Of a stretch of DNA of 32,264 nucleotides, positions 24,163-31,863 are shown piece by piece (within the stretch, counting starts at the first letter, position 1; every line of letters begins with the position of its first letter). The DNA is taken from positions 1 to 32,264 of IMG/VR virus record IMGVR_UViG_3300042863_003093; one strand, given 5' to 3'. The position numbers and the translations under genes are program-made. The DNA is from a virus. Below the pieces are notes generated by a model, which had not been told where the DNA came from, made no database searches, and saw nothing but the letters and a program-made list of their open reading frames with translations.

Positions 24163-24247
24163 CGGAGAGGGAGGGATTCGAACCCCCGGAAGTGTGACCT
24201 TCAACAGTTTTCAAGACTGCCGCATTAGACCGCTCTGCCACCTCTCC
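24163..24247 (-). tRNA. tRNA-Ser (anticodon UGA)
   Basis: The 85-base class II tRNA folds with acceptor arms GGAGAGG/CCTCTCC and discriminator G. The anticodon loop CTTGAAA sits between CAGT and ACTG arms, with the anticodon at 24211-24213. It has a long variable arm and a canonical GGTTCGAATCC T-arm. The 3' CCA is not encoded (the genome reads GCT), so it must be added by host CCA transferase. It starts 3 bases after the stop of the RmlD-like gene and is probably processed from the same transcript. Confidence 0.95.
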
Positions 24248-24250
24248 TTA

Positions 24251-24949
24251 TTATATACCATCATCTAGGAATTTATTCATTTTCGATAAATCCATGGTTA
24301 GATTAATTGGTGTCGTTGGATCAAATAAATCCATAGTTGCAACTACTTTATCGTTTGTCTGTAGAGCTAGATCGTACATAGACTTTTTATCTGTCCCCAC
24401 ATTATAAATTCCAGTAGCACCAGATTCTATCAGTCTTATTATCAAATCTCCTATCTTATCAACATAGTCAAAATTTCCTACTTGATTTATGTATGCCTTT
24501 GGATAAGTAAATGGGGTTTTTTTCTGTGTAGTCCTTATGACTAGATAATTTTTAGATCTCAATAAAACGTACCCCTCTCCAAGTAATTTAGTGTATCCAT
24601 ACCAATTTCTGGAATGGACAGGAACGTCATTTTCTGAAGCGTTATCTTTTGAAAAGGTATAGATATAATCTGTAGAGATATGAATTATTTTTTTATTTGA
24701 AGAGTTGCAAAAATCAATTAAATTTGCAACGCCTTCGTAGTTGATTTCCCAATGCAAATTCCTATCTTCTGAATAAGTGTCGGTATTTGCAATACAATTA
24801 ACAACAACATCATATTCTTCCAATTTAGAAGAATATGAATCTAGATTAGAAAAATCGATTCCGTCTTTTTTCCTGCTTATAAAATCCCATTGGGTTTTAT
24901 CTCTTAGATAGCTTCCCAATAGACCATCGCCTAGAATAACTACTCTCAT
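24251..24949 (-). CDS. RmlD-like sugar-nucleotide reductase (SDR)
   Basis: This 232-aa, short-chain dehydrogenase has the N-terminal dinucleotide motif GDGLLGSYL (7-15), VVNCIANTDTY, HISTDYIYTFS (90-100) and catalytic Tyr-x-x-x-Lys YGYTK (117-121). This is the arrangement of dTDP-4-dehydrorhamnose reductase (RmlD), which reduces a 4-keto-6-deoxy sugar using NAD(P)H. It is shorter than RmlD (about 290 aa), mainly in the C-terminal substrate-binding part. It overlaps the RfbH-like gene by 4 bases, so the two probably work in one pathway, for example reducing the 4-keto-3,6-dideoxy product. It ends 3 bases before the tRNA. Confidence 0.82.
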   Translation of the reverse strand: MRVVILGDGLLGSYLRDKTQWDFISRKKDGIDFSNLDSYSSKLEEYDVVVNCIANTDTYSEDRNLHWEINYEGVANLIDFCNSSNKKIIHISTDYIYTFSKDNASENDVPVHSRNWYGYTKLLGEGYVLLRSKNYLVIRTTQKKTPFTYPKAYINQVGNFDYVDKIGDLIIRLIESGATGIYNVGTDKKSMYDLALQTNDKVVATMDLFDPTTPINLTMDLSKMNKFLDDGI

Positions 24950-26232
24950 TTAAAATTTTTAACAACCTCTTCAATGTAATCGAAAACTACCTCTGTATAG
25001 TGGGGAGCTGCTCCTATGAAGAAAACCTTATCAAGAACTTTATTTGCCTCTGGGTAGTTATTAAAATCATCTAGGAATTTGTAACCAGGATGAAGTAAAA
25101 TATTACCAGCAAAATAATTTCTGGTTTGAATTTTATTGGCTTCTAAGTAATCAACAAGTCTGTGTTTTAGTCCTTCTTCTTCGCAAATAAACGGGGTACC
25201 GAACCAACAAACATCTGATTTTGCATGAGTTTGAACCGGTTTTATCCCCTTAATATTGGAGATGAAAATTTCTTCTATTCGGCTCTTAGATTTTTTCCTG
25301 TTTTCTTCTATTTCGTCTATCTTCTCAAGTTGAACTTGTCCTATAGCACCTTGAAGATCTAAAGGCTTTAGATTGTATCCCATATTAGAAAAGACATATT
25401 TGTGATCCACAATTCCGTCATAAGATTCTAACCAGTTGTCAAATCTCTTTCCACAAGTCCCACAAGAAAGTAGATTAGCAGATCCAACACAATAGCAGTC
25501 TCTGCCCCACCATGAAATACTAACAAGAAGCTTTTTAATTTCCTCGTCATTTGTGCAGATCATTCCACCTTCTCCAGTAGAAATATGGTGTGCCGGGTAG
25601 AAAGAATTTGAGAAAGCAACATAGTATTCATTTAGGTATTTTCCATCCCACTTACTTCCTAAAGAATCACAATTGTCGCCTATAATTTTAAGATTATGTT
25701 TCTCTGCAATTCTTAGAATTTCATCCATGTCTGGAGGATTACCCAGAACAGGAGAAACGAAAATTCCCTTTGTTTTTGGAGTGATTTTTTCCTCGATTCT
25801 GCTGACATCAAAATTTAAGGTTTCCCATTCGATATCAACAAATACAGGTTTTAATCTATTCTGGTGCAAAACAGAAATGGTTGTTGGAAATCCAACTGGG
25901 GAAACTATAATTTCGTCATCGTCTTCCCAGCCAAATCTAGTCTTCAAAGCAGTTATCATAACAAGATTTGCAGAACTGCCTGAATTTACCATGTGAGAAT
26001 GCTGTACATTAAATCTTTTGCTGAACTTTCTTTCAAACAAAAAGACTTTTTCCCCTGCTGTTATCCATCTTCCATTAAGCAAAGAGTCTATAGCTGCTTC
26101 TGCTTCTCTATTGTCCCAATATGGACCTGAATAATAGATGGGGGTTTTTCCGGGCTTGAACTCTTTGGAGTTGTATATGTAGGGGGAAACGTGATTTCCC
26201 ACCAGACTTTTAATACTTTCTTGGTTTATCAT
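24946..26232 (-). CDS. rfbH: RfbH/E1-like PLP [2Fe-2S] sugar 3-dehydratase
   Basis: This 428-aa DegT-fold enzyme has the catalytic lysine replaced by histidine: NSFYPAHHISTGEGG, with H215 in the Lys position. It also carries the cysteine group of the CDP-6-deoxy-4-hexulose-3-dehydrase family (C188, C246, C248, C257, C260, within GRDCYC and CGTCGKRF). Those features mark E1 (RfbH/DdhC), which removes the 3-hydroxyl of a nucleotide 4-keto-6-deoxyhexose to give 3,6-dideoxyhexoses, with electrons from a flavin iron-sulfur reductase (E3). Length matches E1 (about 437 aa). The loop between C248 and C257 is longer than I recall for E1. No E3 gene is visible here, so a host or unsampled reductase is needed. 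Confidence 0.88.
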   Translation of the reverse strand: MINQESIKSLVGNHVSPYIYNSKEFKPGKTPIYYSGPYWDNREAEAAIDSLLNGRWITAGEKVFLFERKFSKRFNVQHSHMVNSGSSANLVMITALKTRFGWEDDDEIIVSPVGFPTTISVLHQNRLKPVFVDIEWETLNFDVSRIEEKITPKTKGIFVSPVLGNPPDMDEILRIAEKHNLKIIGDNCDSLGSKWDGKYLNEYYVAFSNSFYPAHHISTGEGGMICTNDEEIKKLLVSISWWGRDCYCVGSANLLSCGTCGKRFDNWLESYDGIVDHKYVFSNMGYNLKPLDLQGAIGQVQLEKIDEIEENRKKSKSRIEEIFISNIKGIKPVQTHAKSDVCWFGTPFICEEEGLKHRLVDYLEANKIQTRNYFAGNILLHPGYKFLDDFNNYPEANKVLDKVFFIGAAPHYTEVVFDYIEEVVKNFK

Positions 26233-26291
26233 TTTTTTGAATTTGTATAGATTATCTTAGATAAAATTTCAGGAATAATTTCAGGAAATTA

Positions 26292-27155
26292 TTATTTTTT
26301 TATCATGTGATTAAATTTAGGTAGATTTTCGGTAATATATGAAGGGTATGATGAATCTATCCACACTGTCGAAAGAGTACTTCGAAAGAAAGGATCTATA
26401 TTATTATTTATATTGTTCTCTATAGATTGTAATACATTTGCATTTAGCATTTCCTGAGCGGAATAGGATGTTATCTTAGTTCTTACTTTTTCTGGACCTC
26501 CCATAAAACTAAAATGCCATCCTCCATTTTCAATTTCTTGATTTTTCTGAGCCCTTAATTGATTAAGAGAAAATTCCTTTAATCTTTTAAAAGACCCCAT
26601 AGAAGATCCTCTCCAGTTTTTTTCCTTGAGAACATTTAAATAATAATAATAAGTAGTCTGTAAAAAATCATAGAACAAATCTGGGTTATAAAAGGTCTTT
26701 AAAGATTTTAGAATTTCAGGATTTGGAATTTCGTCGCAATCTGAAAAAATTATAATATCATCGTCTTCGCAGAACTCAAATCCTCTTCTGACACATTCTT
26801 TTTGGTAAAAATCCCTCCCATAATGAATCTCGTGGTTTATATTAAAACAACTTTGATTTTTTATAAATCCACTTATCCTATTAACTTCTAGAGAATCAAA
26901 ATCAGAACCTAATAAATCTTCTCCCAGATCAGTGAAATTATTAGGGGTATCTTCTATTTTCAAATGTATGATTTTTGGTAGAAATTTTTTGAATCTTTCT
27001 TTATTTTCTTCAAAATAATAGGGTTTAGGATTTCCAGTGTGTGTTACGGAGGATTCTACTATTATAAAATAATCAACATGGGGATCCAGGGTATTTAATC
27101 TAATTTCTAGTATGTCAAGCTCGTTAAAGAAACAAAATCCGTCAAAAATTCTCAT
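26292..27155 (-). CDS. GT17-family N-acetylglucosaminyltransferase-like protein
   Basis: This 287-aa protein opens MRIFDGFCFFNELDILEIR, the FxFFNELDxLExRL signature of family GT17. VDYFIIVESSVTHTGNPKP follows, and then the metal-binding acidic motif DIIIFSDCDEIPNPEIL (about 131-147). Eukaryotic GT17 (MGAT3) adds bisecting GlcNAc. Bacterial and viral members are uncharacterised transferases in glycan clusters. It overlaps the GT11 gene by 4 bases. A short AT-rich spacer (59 bases) with an AATAATT..AATTATT hairpin and AATTTCAGGA direct repeats separates it from the RfbH-like gene. Confidence 0.85.
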   Translation of the reverse strand: MRIFDGFCFFNELDILEIRLNTLDPHVDYFIIVESSVTHTGNPKPYYFEENKERFKKFLPKIIHLKIEDTPNNFTDLGEDLLGSDFDSLEVNRISGFIKNQSCFNINHEIHYGRDFYQKECVRRGFEFCEDDDIIIFSDCDEIPNPEILKSLKTFYNPDLFYDFLQTTYYYYLNVLKEKNWRGSSMGSFKRLKEFSLNQLRAQKNQEIENGGWHFSFMGGPEKVRTKITSYSAQEMLNANVLQSIENNINNNIDPFFRSTLSTVWIDSSYPSYITENLPKFNHMIKK

Positions 27156-28063
27156 ATAATATTTTTTAATTTATAGTAATCTAAAGCTTCTTTTTTACAA
27201 GTTTCGTAGTCAGATAGAGATCCTTCTCTATCAAGATATGTGAATCCTCTGGTATAAGATTCCCCAGTTGCCCAGTACCCATCACTAACATTGTGTCTTG
27301 CCCAATATTTTGGAGCTATGATTTTTTCTGCCCTGGTGTTTAACCATCCTGCCCACCATCCAAAAGTAGAGTTGGATAAAATTACCCATTTTGATTGATT
27401 AACTGTATAAAAATCTAATCCAATCTCTCCGTGTACAGTCGGAATGTCAAATGGCATAAACGAGGAAGCGCATCCCGGATCGTCTGTGACAATTACGAAT
27501 TTCATTTGAGGATTTAGAGAAAGCATATGATTTATAGAGTCCCTCCAATATTCTCTTCTTAGAATTACATTACTAAGGCCCCTATATTCTCCACCTCTGA
27601 AATTTATAACACAGGTATTTTCATCAAGAACAATTCCCATTTTTTCCATCTCCAAATCAAACTTATTCTTGTATTCGTTCCTGATGCTGAACCATTTTAA
27701 TATCTCTTCCTTCCTTTCTATCAAATAATCTTCACATTGATAAATTCCTCCCAATGCTCCATTATCTCCTATCATTCGAGTCCCATCTGGAATCTGATAA
27801 ACTCTAGGATCTAAAAAAGTGATATTGACATCATCTATGTGTCTATATGTTGTCCATTTTTCATGAAAGTCTACAAATTCACCTTCTGGAAATTTCCCAA
27901 AATCCACATCCATAAAATACATTTGGTTCATCCCATTGTGATAGTCATGCGAGGGAGAAGGATTTATCCCCCATTCATATCCAAGTTTTTCGGATATGGC
28001 TCTACATACAGCATATTGCCACATGTGATTTCCTAAGTTACCTGTTAAATTTGTTGTTATCAT
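27152..28063 (-). CDS. GT11 alpha-1,2-fucosyltransferase-like protein
   Basis: This 303-aa protein has the ordered GT11 motifs: TGNLGNHMWQYAVCRAIS (7-24, equivalent to GGLGNQMFQYA), INFRGGEYRG in the place of HxRRGDY (about 154-163), FVIVTDDP (donor-binding region), and SNSTFGWWAGWLNTRA (about 231-246, near-identical to the SNSTFSWWAAWL motif). The family transfers fucose, or sometimes galactose, from a GDP sugar in alpha-1,2 linkage. In the first pocket motif the family His-x-Arg-Arg-Gly-Asp is altered to Phe-Arg-Gly-Gly-Glu, which may alter donor binding. The gene starts a run with GT17 by a 4-base overlap and is preceded by a 72-base spacer. Confidence 0.87.
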   Translation of the reverse strand: MITTNLTGNLGNHMWQYAVCRAISEKLGYEWGINPSPSHDYHNGMNQMYFMDVDFGKFPEGEFVDFHEKWTTYRHIDDVNITFLDPRVYQIPDGTRMIGDNGALGGIYQCEDYLIERKEEILKWFSIRNEYKNKFDLEMEKMGIVLDENTCVINFRGGEYRGLSNVILRREYWRDSINHMLSLNPQMKFVIVTDDPGCASSFMPFDIPTVHGEIGLDFYTVNQSKWVILSNSTFGWWAGWLNTRAEKIIAPKYWARHNVSDGYWATGESYTRGFTYLDREGSLSDYETCKKEALDYYKLKNII

Positions 28064-28135
28064 AAGATCCTATTTTTCCTTAGTAAATTACTTGATCTTT
28101 GTCCGTTGTATATTTCTGTTACTCCCATTATATTA

Positions 28136-29095
28136 TTAGATCACACCGCAAAGCTTTAAGAAATCATGAACTTTCTCTTCGTGCATCACACTGTCATAGG
28201 AATTATAAGAAATCCCCTCTTCTCTAATTATTTCATCTGTAATAAGATAGTTTTCGTGATCTTCAGTACGCAACCACTCTTCGGAAGATATCATTTCCTC
28301 GTGTAATTTTTCACCTTTTCGTATTCCTACAACTTTCAATTTAATGTCTGAATTTGGATGATATTCTGATATTAAAGCATTTGCGATATCTATTATCTTA
28401 AATGATTGTACTTTAGGTATTGCTATCTTACCGTGTGATATGGGACTGTAGTATGCCCATTCTATTAGCTTAGCTGCTGATTCCAGTGTTAATAAAAATC
28501 TTGTCATACGTAAATCTGTGATGGGTAGTTCTGTTACTCCATCTTTTAATAGCTGCTTAAAGTATGGAATAACAGAACCTGTAGATTCCAAAACGTTTCC
28601 ATATCGAACTAAGCAAACTTTTATATCCGTTTGTTTTTTTGCAAATTCAATATACAATCTTTCAGAGATTGCTTTACACATTCCGTAGATGTTTACCGGT
28701 TTACACGCTTTATCAGATGATACATAAATCAAAGTCTCTATAGTATGCTTACTACGTCTCACAGCCTCTAACAAGTTTTGATGCCCAATTATATTCACGT
28801 TAACCGATTCGTATGGGTTTATTTCACACACAGGAACGTGCTTCAACGCAGCTGCGTTTATGATTATATCTGGTCTATAATCTTCTATAGCGTTTAGGAT
28901 ACAATCTTTATCCTTAACGTCTCCGATCATAAAACTAACGTTTTCTTTGTTTACCCAATCTGAAGATATTAAATTGACTTGTTTGTGTTCGTCCCTACTC
29001 AATACTTTGATTTGATTCACGTTTTGATAGAGCCCTATTAGAGTTTTTCCAAGAGCTCCGCTTCCTCCTATTAGGAGTATTTTTTTATTTTTCAT
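28136..29095 (-). CDS. UDP-GlcNAc 4,6-dehydratase-like enzyme (PseB/CapD family)
   Basis: This 319-aa extended SDR has NAD-binding GGSGALGKTL (10-19), the family signature AALKHVPVCEINPYESVNVN (82-101), active-site SSDKACKPVNIYGMCK (126-141, with Y137 and K141 and the SDKA acid pair), and the GIRKGEKLHEEMIS segment near the C-terminus. It converts UDP-GlcNAc to a 4-keto-6-deoxy sugar, the first step to bacillosamine, pseudaminic acid, FucNAc or QuiNAc. The next two upstream genes encode an acyltransferase and an aminotransferase, giving a complete three-step set. About five of its 11 Arg codons are CGN, unlike the core phage genes, so recent acquisition is possible. Confidence 0.88.
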   Translation of the reverse strand: MKNKKILLIGGSGALGKTLIGLYQNVNQIKVLSRDEHKQVNLISSDWVNKENVSFMIGDVKDKDCILNAIEDYRPDIIINAAALKHVPVCEINPYESVNVNIIGHQNLLEAVRRSKHTIETLIYVSSDKACKPVNIYGMCKAISERLYIEFAKKQTDIKVCLVRYGNVLESTGSVIPYFKQLLKDGVTELPITDLRMTRFLLTLESAAKLIEWAYYSPISHGKIAIPKVQSFKIIDIANALISEYHPNSDIKLKVVGIRKGEKLHEEMISSEEWLRTEDHENYLITDEIIREEGISYNSYDSVMHEEKVHDFLKLCGVI

Positions 29096-29107
29096 GATTT
29101 TTTATTT

Positions 29108-29977
29108 TTATATGATACGAAATCTAGCTTTATTATTATAAATAGATTTATAAAATGTTCTTTCTAAGAGACTATTTTTTTTGGTAAGTGTCTTGTCCAA
29201 TACATTAAATAAACTGACAACATATTCGTTTGGTATCGAAAATCCCCCATTGATAAAAAAAATTAACATCTCTTTATCTTCGGTAGATTTGACGGTAAAG
29301 TATCCCGATTCGATTTGATTGTCAATTTCGTATTTTTTACCGATACAAAAAATCTCACTCCATTCAAGTAGCATTTTTAATTTATCAACAGGATAGATCT
29401 CTTTCCAAGCTTTTATTTTATCATTAATAGTGGCTGGTGTTCCTGAGTATACCTTTTCGATTTCCGAGTCCTTTGTTACTATGGATCCTATTAAAAAAAC
29501 TGATTTTTTTCTTAAACAAACCCCTGGAGAAACTGTACAGCTTCCAACTAACCAAACATCGTCTTCGATGTTTGTCTTACTGTCTCCAAACAATAAGCAT
29601 CCCTCTATTAATTCACCGCTAGCAACGTGTGTCCATATTTGAGAATACATTCCAACTCTAACCCCGTTAGCTATAGAAAGTCCTCCGGATCCATCTAAAA
29701 TTGTATTTTGACCGAACCAACAATTATGACCAATGTCAATCTTTTTACCAACCATAACTAGCATGTCGTTATGAAAAACATTCCAATCTCCTATACTCAG
29801 TGGATTTTCCCCTATTAAGATTCTTGTATTATCGTTGATAATGTTATTATCTCCGATTACAACGGATGGCTTGTTATTTTCGTCAAGGTACTTGATTTGT
29901 ACATTTTTCCCAACGTGATTAAATTTTCCGAGCTGAATATATGGATCTATGAATGAAGTACTGTGAATGTTATTCAT
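29108..29977 (-). CDS. left-handed beta-helix acyltransferase with C-terminal extension
   Basis: This 289-aa protein has residues about 15-190 made of hexapeptide repeats (SVVIGDNNIINDNTRILIG, KIDIGHNCWFGQNTILDG, VSPGVCLRKKSVFLIGSIV), with CWFGQNTILDGSGG and WTHVASGELIE as possible active-site loops. The end reads VYSGTPATINDK, the usual closing turn. About 95 further residues (195-289) form an extra domain I do not recognise. Members acylate amino or hydroxyl groups of nucleotide sugars. The gene overlaps the DegT aminotransferase by 8 bases and is followed by the 4,6-dehydratase 12 bases on, so N-acylation of the new 4-amino group is the simplest role. Confidence 0.75.
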   Translation of the reverse strand: MNNIHSTSFIDPYIQLGKFNHVGKNVQIKYLDENNKPSVVIGDNNIINDNTRILIGENPLSIGDWNVFHNDMLVMVGKKIDIGHNCWFGQNTILDGSGGLSIANGVRVGMYSQIWTHVASGELIEGCLLFGDSKTNIEDDVWLVGSCTVSPGVCLRKKSVFLIGSIVTKDSEIEKVYSGTPATINDKIKAWKEIYPVDKLKMLLEWSEIFCIGKKYEIDNQIESGYFTVKSTEDKEMLIFFINGGFSIPNEYVVSLFNVLDKTLTKKNSLLERTFYKSIYNNKARFRII

Positions 29978-31115
29978 TGTGTAGAATTTTAATTAGTGTA
30001 TTGGTTATGAAATTAATATCTTCTGAATTTAACCACCACCCACACGGAAGAGATAGCTGATGCTCGTAAAAATACTTTGTATGTGGTAGGTCTGTTTTAC
30101 TATCTTCAAAACACTGATATCCATCACATGGAATATGTACTAACCCTGCAGCTATGCCTTGTTTGTTCATTTTTTCTAAAACATCATTACGATTAATACT
30201 TTCATCCAGTATTACAGTGTATACCCAATATGTCGGTTGTGTATTTTTATTAATTTTTAAAGGTTTTATGTGTGGATTGTCTTTAAATAAATTATCATAA
30301 ATATTTGCATTATCGATGTGAGATTGTATTATGTTATCAATATGGGGAATTTGGGACAATCCAATAGCAGCCGATACGTTATTCATATGAAACTTATATC
30401 CAGCTTCCAATATATTTACTTCCCATCTCTGACCTTTCCACTCACCCTTTTCATTTTTAGTAGCATCTCTATCAATACCAAACCATTTTAATTTTTTAGC
30501 CCTTTCAAAATCCTGTTCAGATTTGCAGATCAAAGCTCCTCCATCCCCGGTAGTTATATGCTTAATAGCTTGAAAACTAAAACAAGTATAGTCTGCATAG
30601 TGGCATATGGACTCTCCATTATACTTTGCGCCAAAGGAATGTGCTGCATCTTGTATAAGTTTGATGCCATGTTTTTTGCAGATTGCTTGTAGCATTTCCA
30701 AATCACACGGAATACCAGCCCAATTCACACACAGAATAGCTTTGGTTTTTTTGGTGATTAATGACTCTATCTTCAACGGGTCTATGTTTCCTGTTTTGTA
30801 ATCAATATCACACCAAACTACTTTTGCTGCTAAATTAGATATTGGGGTGACAGTAGCAACACACGTCATCGACGTCGTAATAACTTCATCATTAGGAGAA
30901 ACCCCAGCCAATTTTAATGCTAACGTAAGTGCTGATGTACAGCTATTTAATAAAACTACATTTTTATGGTTTAGATAATTATTTAAAAAATCGGTAAATT
31001 GTGTTACGCACTCACCTTCATTCAAAAAACCACTAGTTAATACCGTTTTTAAATTTTCTAAAGCTCCATCTACATCGACATGAACCTTGAATATAGGATA
31101 ATTTTTTACTTCCAT
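29970..31115 (-). CDS. DegT/DnrJ/EryC1 aminotransferase (PseC/PglE-like)
   Basis: This 381-aa full-length PLP aminotransferase has NSCTSALTLALKLAG (57-71, cofactor phosphate loop), SMTCVATVTPI, DAAHSFGAKYNG (156-167), and the Schiff-base lysine in CFSFQAIKHITTGDGG (K185). The C-terminal small domain is present (YWVYTVIL, LPHTKYFYEHQLSLPCG). The family transfers an amino group from glutamate to 4-keto or 3-keto nucleotide sugars. With the PseB-like dehydratase and an acyltransferase it should make a UDP-diacylamino-trideoxyhexose. It starts 4 bases downstream of the oxygenase gene, with an A-rich leader (AAAAAATAAAAAT before ATG). Confidence 0.9.
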   Translation of the reverse strand: MEVKNYPIFKVHVDVDGALENLKTVLTSGFLNEGECVTQFTDFLNNYLNHKNVVLLNSCTSALTLALKLAGVSPNDEVITTSMTCVATVTPISNLAAKVVWCDIDYKTGNIDPLKIESLITKKTKAILCVNWAGIPCDLEMLQAICKKHGIKLIQDAAHSFGAKYNGESICHYADYTCFSFQAIKHITTGDGGALICKSEQDFERAKKLKWFGIDRDATKNEKGEWKGQRWEVNILEAGYKFHMNNVSAAIGLSQIPHIDNIIQSHIDNANIYDNLFKDNPHIKPLKINKNTQPTYWVYTVILDESINRNDVLEKMNKQGIAAGLVHIPCDGYQCFEDSKTDLPHTKYFYEHQLSLPCGWWLNSEDINFITNTLIKILHNE

Positions 31116-31119
31116 ATTT

Positions 31120-31860
31120 TTATTTTTTAATATCTTTTATTTGTGACCTTTTAACACCTTCGATTCCAACTTCAACAGAATCGGTAGGTCTTGCAACGAA
31201 TAGAGCTTTATATCGATCGGTAGAACTATCATTTGCTAAAATAGAGAATGTAATTAACTTTCTTTCTGATTTTACAGTTGGTACACCATGGTAGGAAGTA
31301 TCGCTGTTTAAAAAAGCAACAAACCTATTTGAGATAGGTTCAATTTCATGCATACAAGTTGACATATCATCGGACCAGACTTCTAAACAACCGCCATCAT
31401 TTTCTTTATTATAGTTCTCATTCAGATACAATAAACAAGTTACCTCTTTACGCATTCCTGAATTAGGTGATTTTCTAGCATCACTATGAATCAATTGGAA
31501 TGAATTTGGAAGCATTGTTCTCATACCTGACCATCTCATATGCTCATCTGGAAATAGGTTTTGTAAATTTAAAAGGTTAGATATCCTTTCTGTAAACTCT
31601 TTTGTGTGGATATAACTCATAACATTGCTAATGAATTCAGGCATTTCCCCTACTTTACTAATTCCTAGCATACCCTGTTCTAATATATTCTTTTTACCGT
31701 CTATTTCAGGGTGTCCAACATACCAAGCATCATTTTCATAAGATGGCCATGCATCTTTAATACCTTTCAAAGTATGTTCTTTTAAAAAATTATCAATAAT
31801 CCATATATCATACGGATCACTAATCTTTTGCACATTCAAATTTGTATTTATAATATCCAT
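31120..31860 (-). CDS. 2OG-Fe(II) oxygenase (prolyl-hydroxylase-like fold)
   Basis: This 246-aa double-stranded beta-helix dioxygenase has Fe-ligands HSD (H125, D127) and H191 in SYHGVP, and R200 in SERKLITFSIL as the 2-oxoglutarate anchor. It is of 2OG-FeII_Oxy_3 type. Such enzymes hydroxylate proline, other side chains, sugars or small molecules using O2 and 2-oxoglutarate, and are frequent in large aquatic phages. It lies between a GT92-like gene and the aminotransferase (3 and 4 bases away), so it may modify a sugar or the acceptor protein. A collagen-type prolyl hydroxylase role for the fibre protein is possible but unproven. Confidence 0.85.
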   Translation of the reverse strand: MDIINTNLNVQKISDPYDIWIIDNFLKEHTLKGIKDAWPSYENDAWYVGHPEIDGKKNILEQGMLGISKVGEMPEFISNVMSYIHTKEFTERISNLLNLQNLFPDEHMRWSGMRTMLPNSFQLIHSDARKSPNSGMRKEVTCLLYLNENYNKENDGGCLEVWSDDMSTCMHEIEPISNRFVAFLNSDTSYHGVPTVKSERKLITFSILANDSSTDRYKALFVARPTDSVEVGIEGVKRSQIKDIKK

Positions 31861-31863
31861 AAT

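Noticed and set aside
25673-25996. 107-codon plus-strand frame opposite the RfbH-like gene
   Set aside because: It is the antisense shadow of a strongly conserved enzyme; no start signal or recognisable protein features.
26260-26300. AATAATT/AATTATT hairpin followed by T-run on the plus strand as a terminator
   Set aside because: The stem is AT-only and the T-run faces the plus strand, where no gene ends; it is probably chance AT-rich structure between minus-strand genes.
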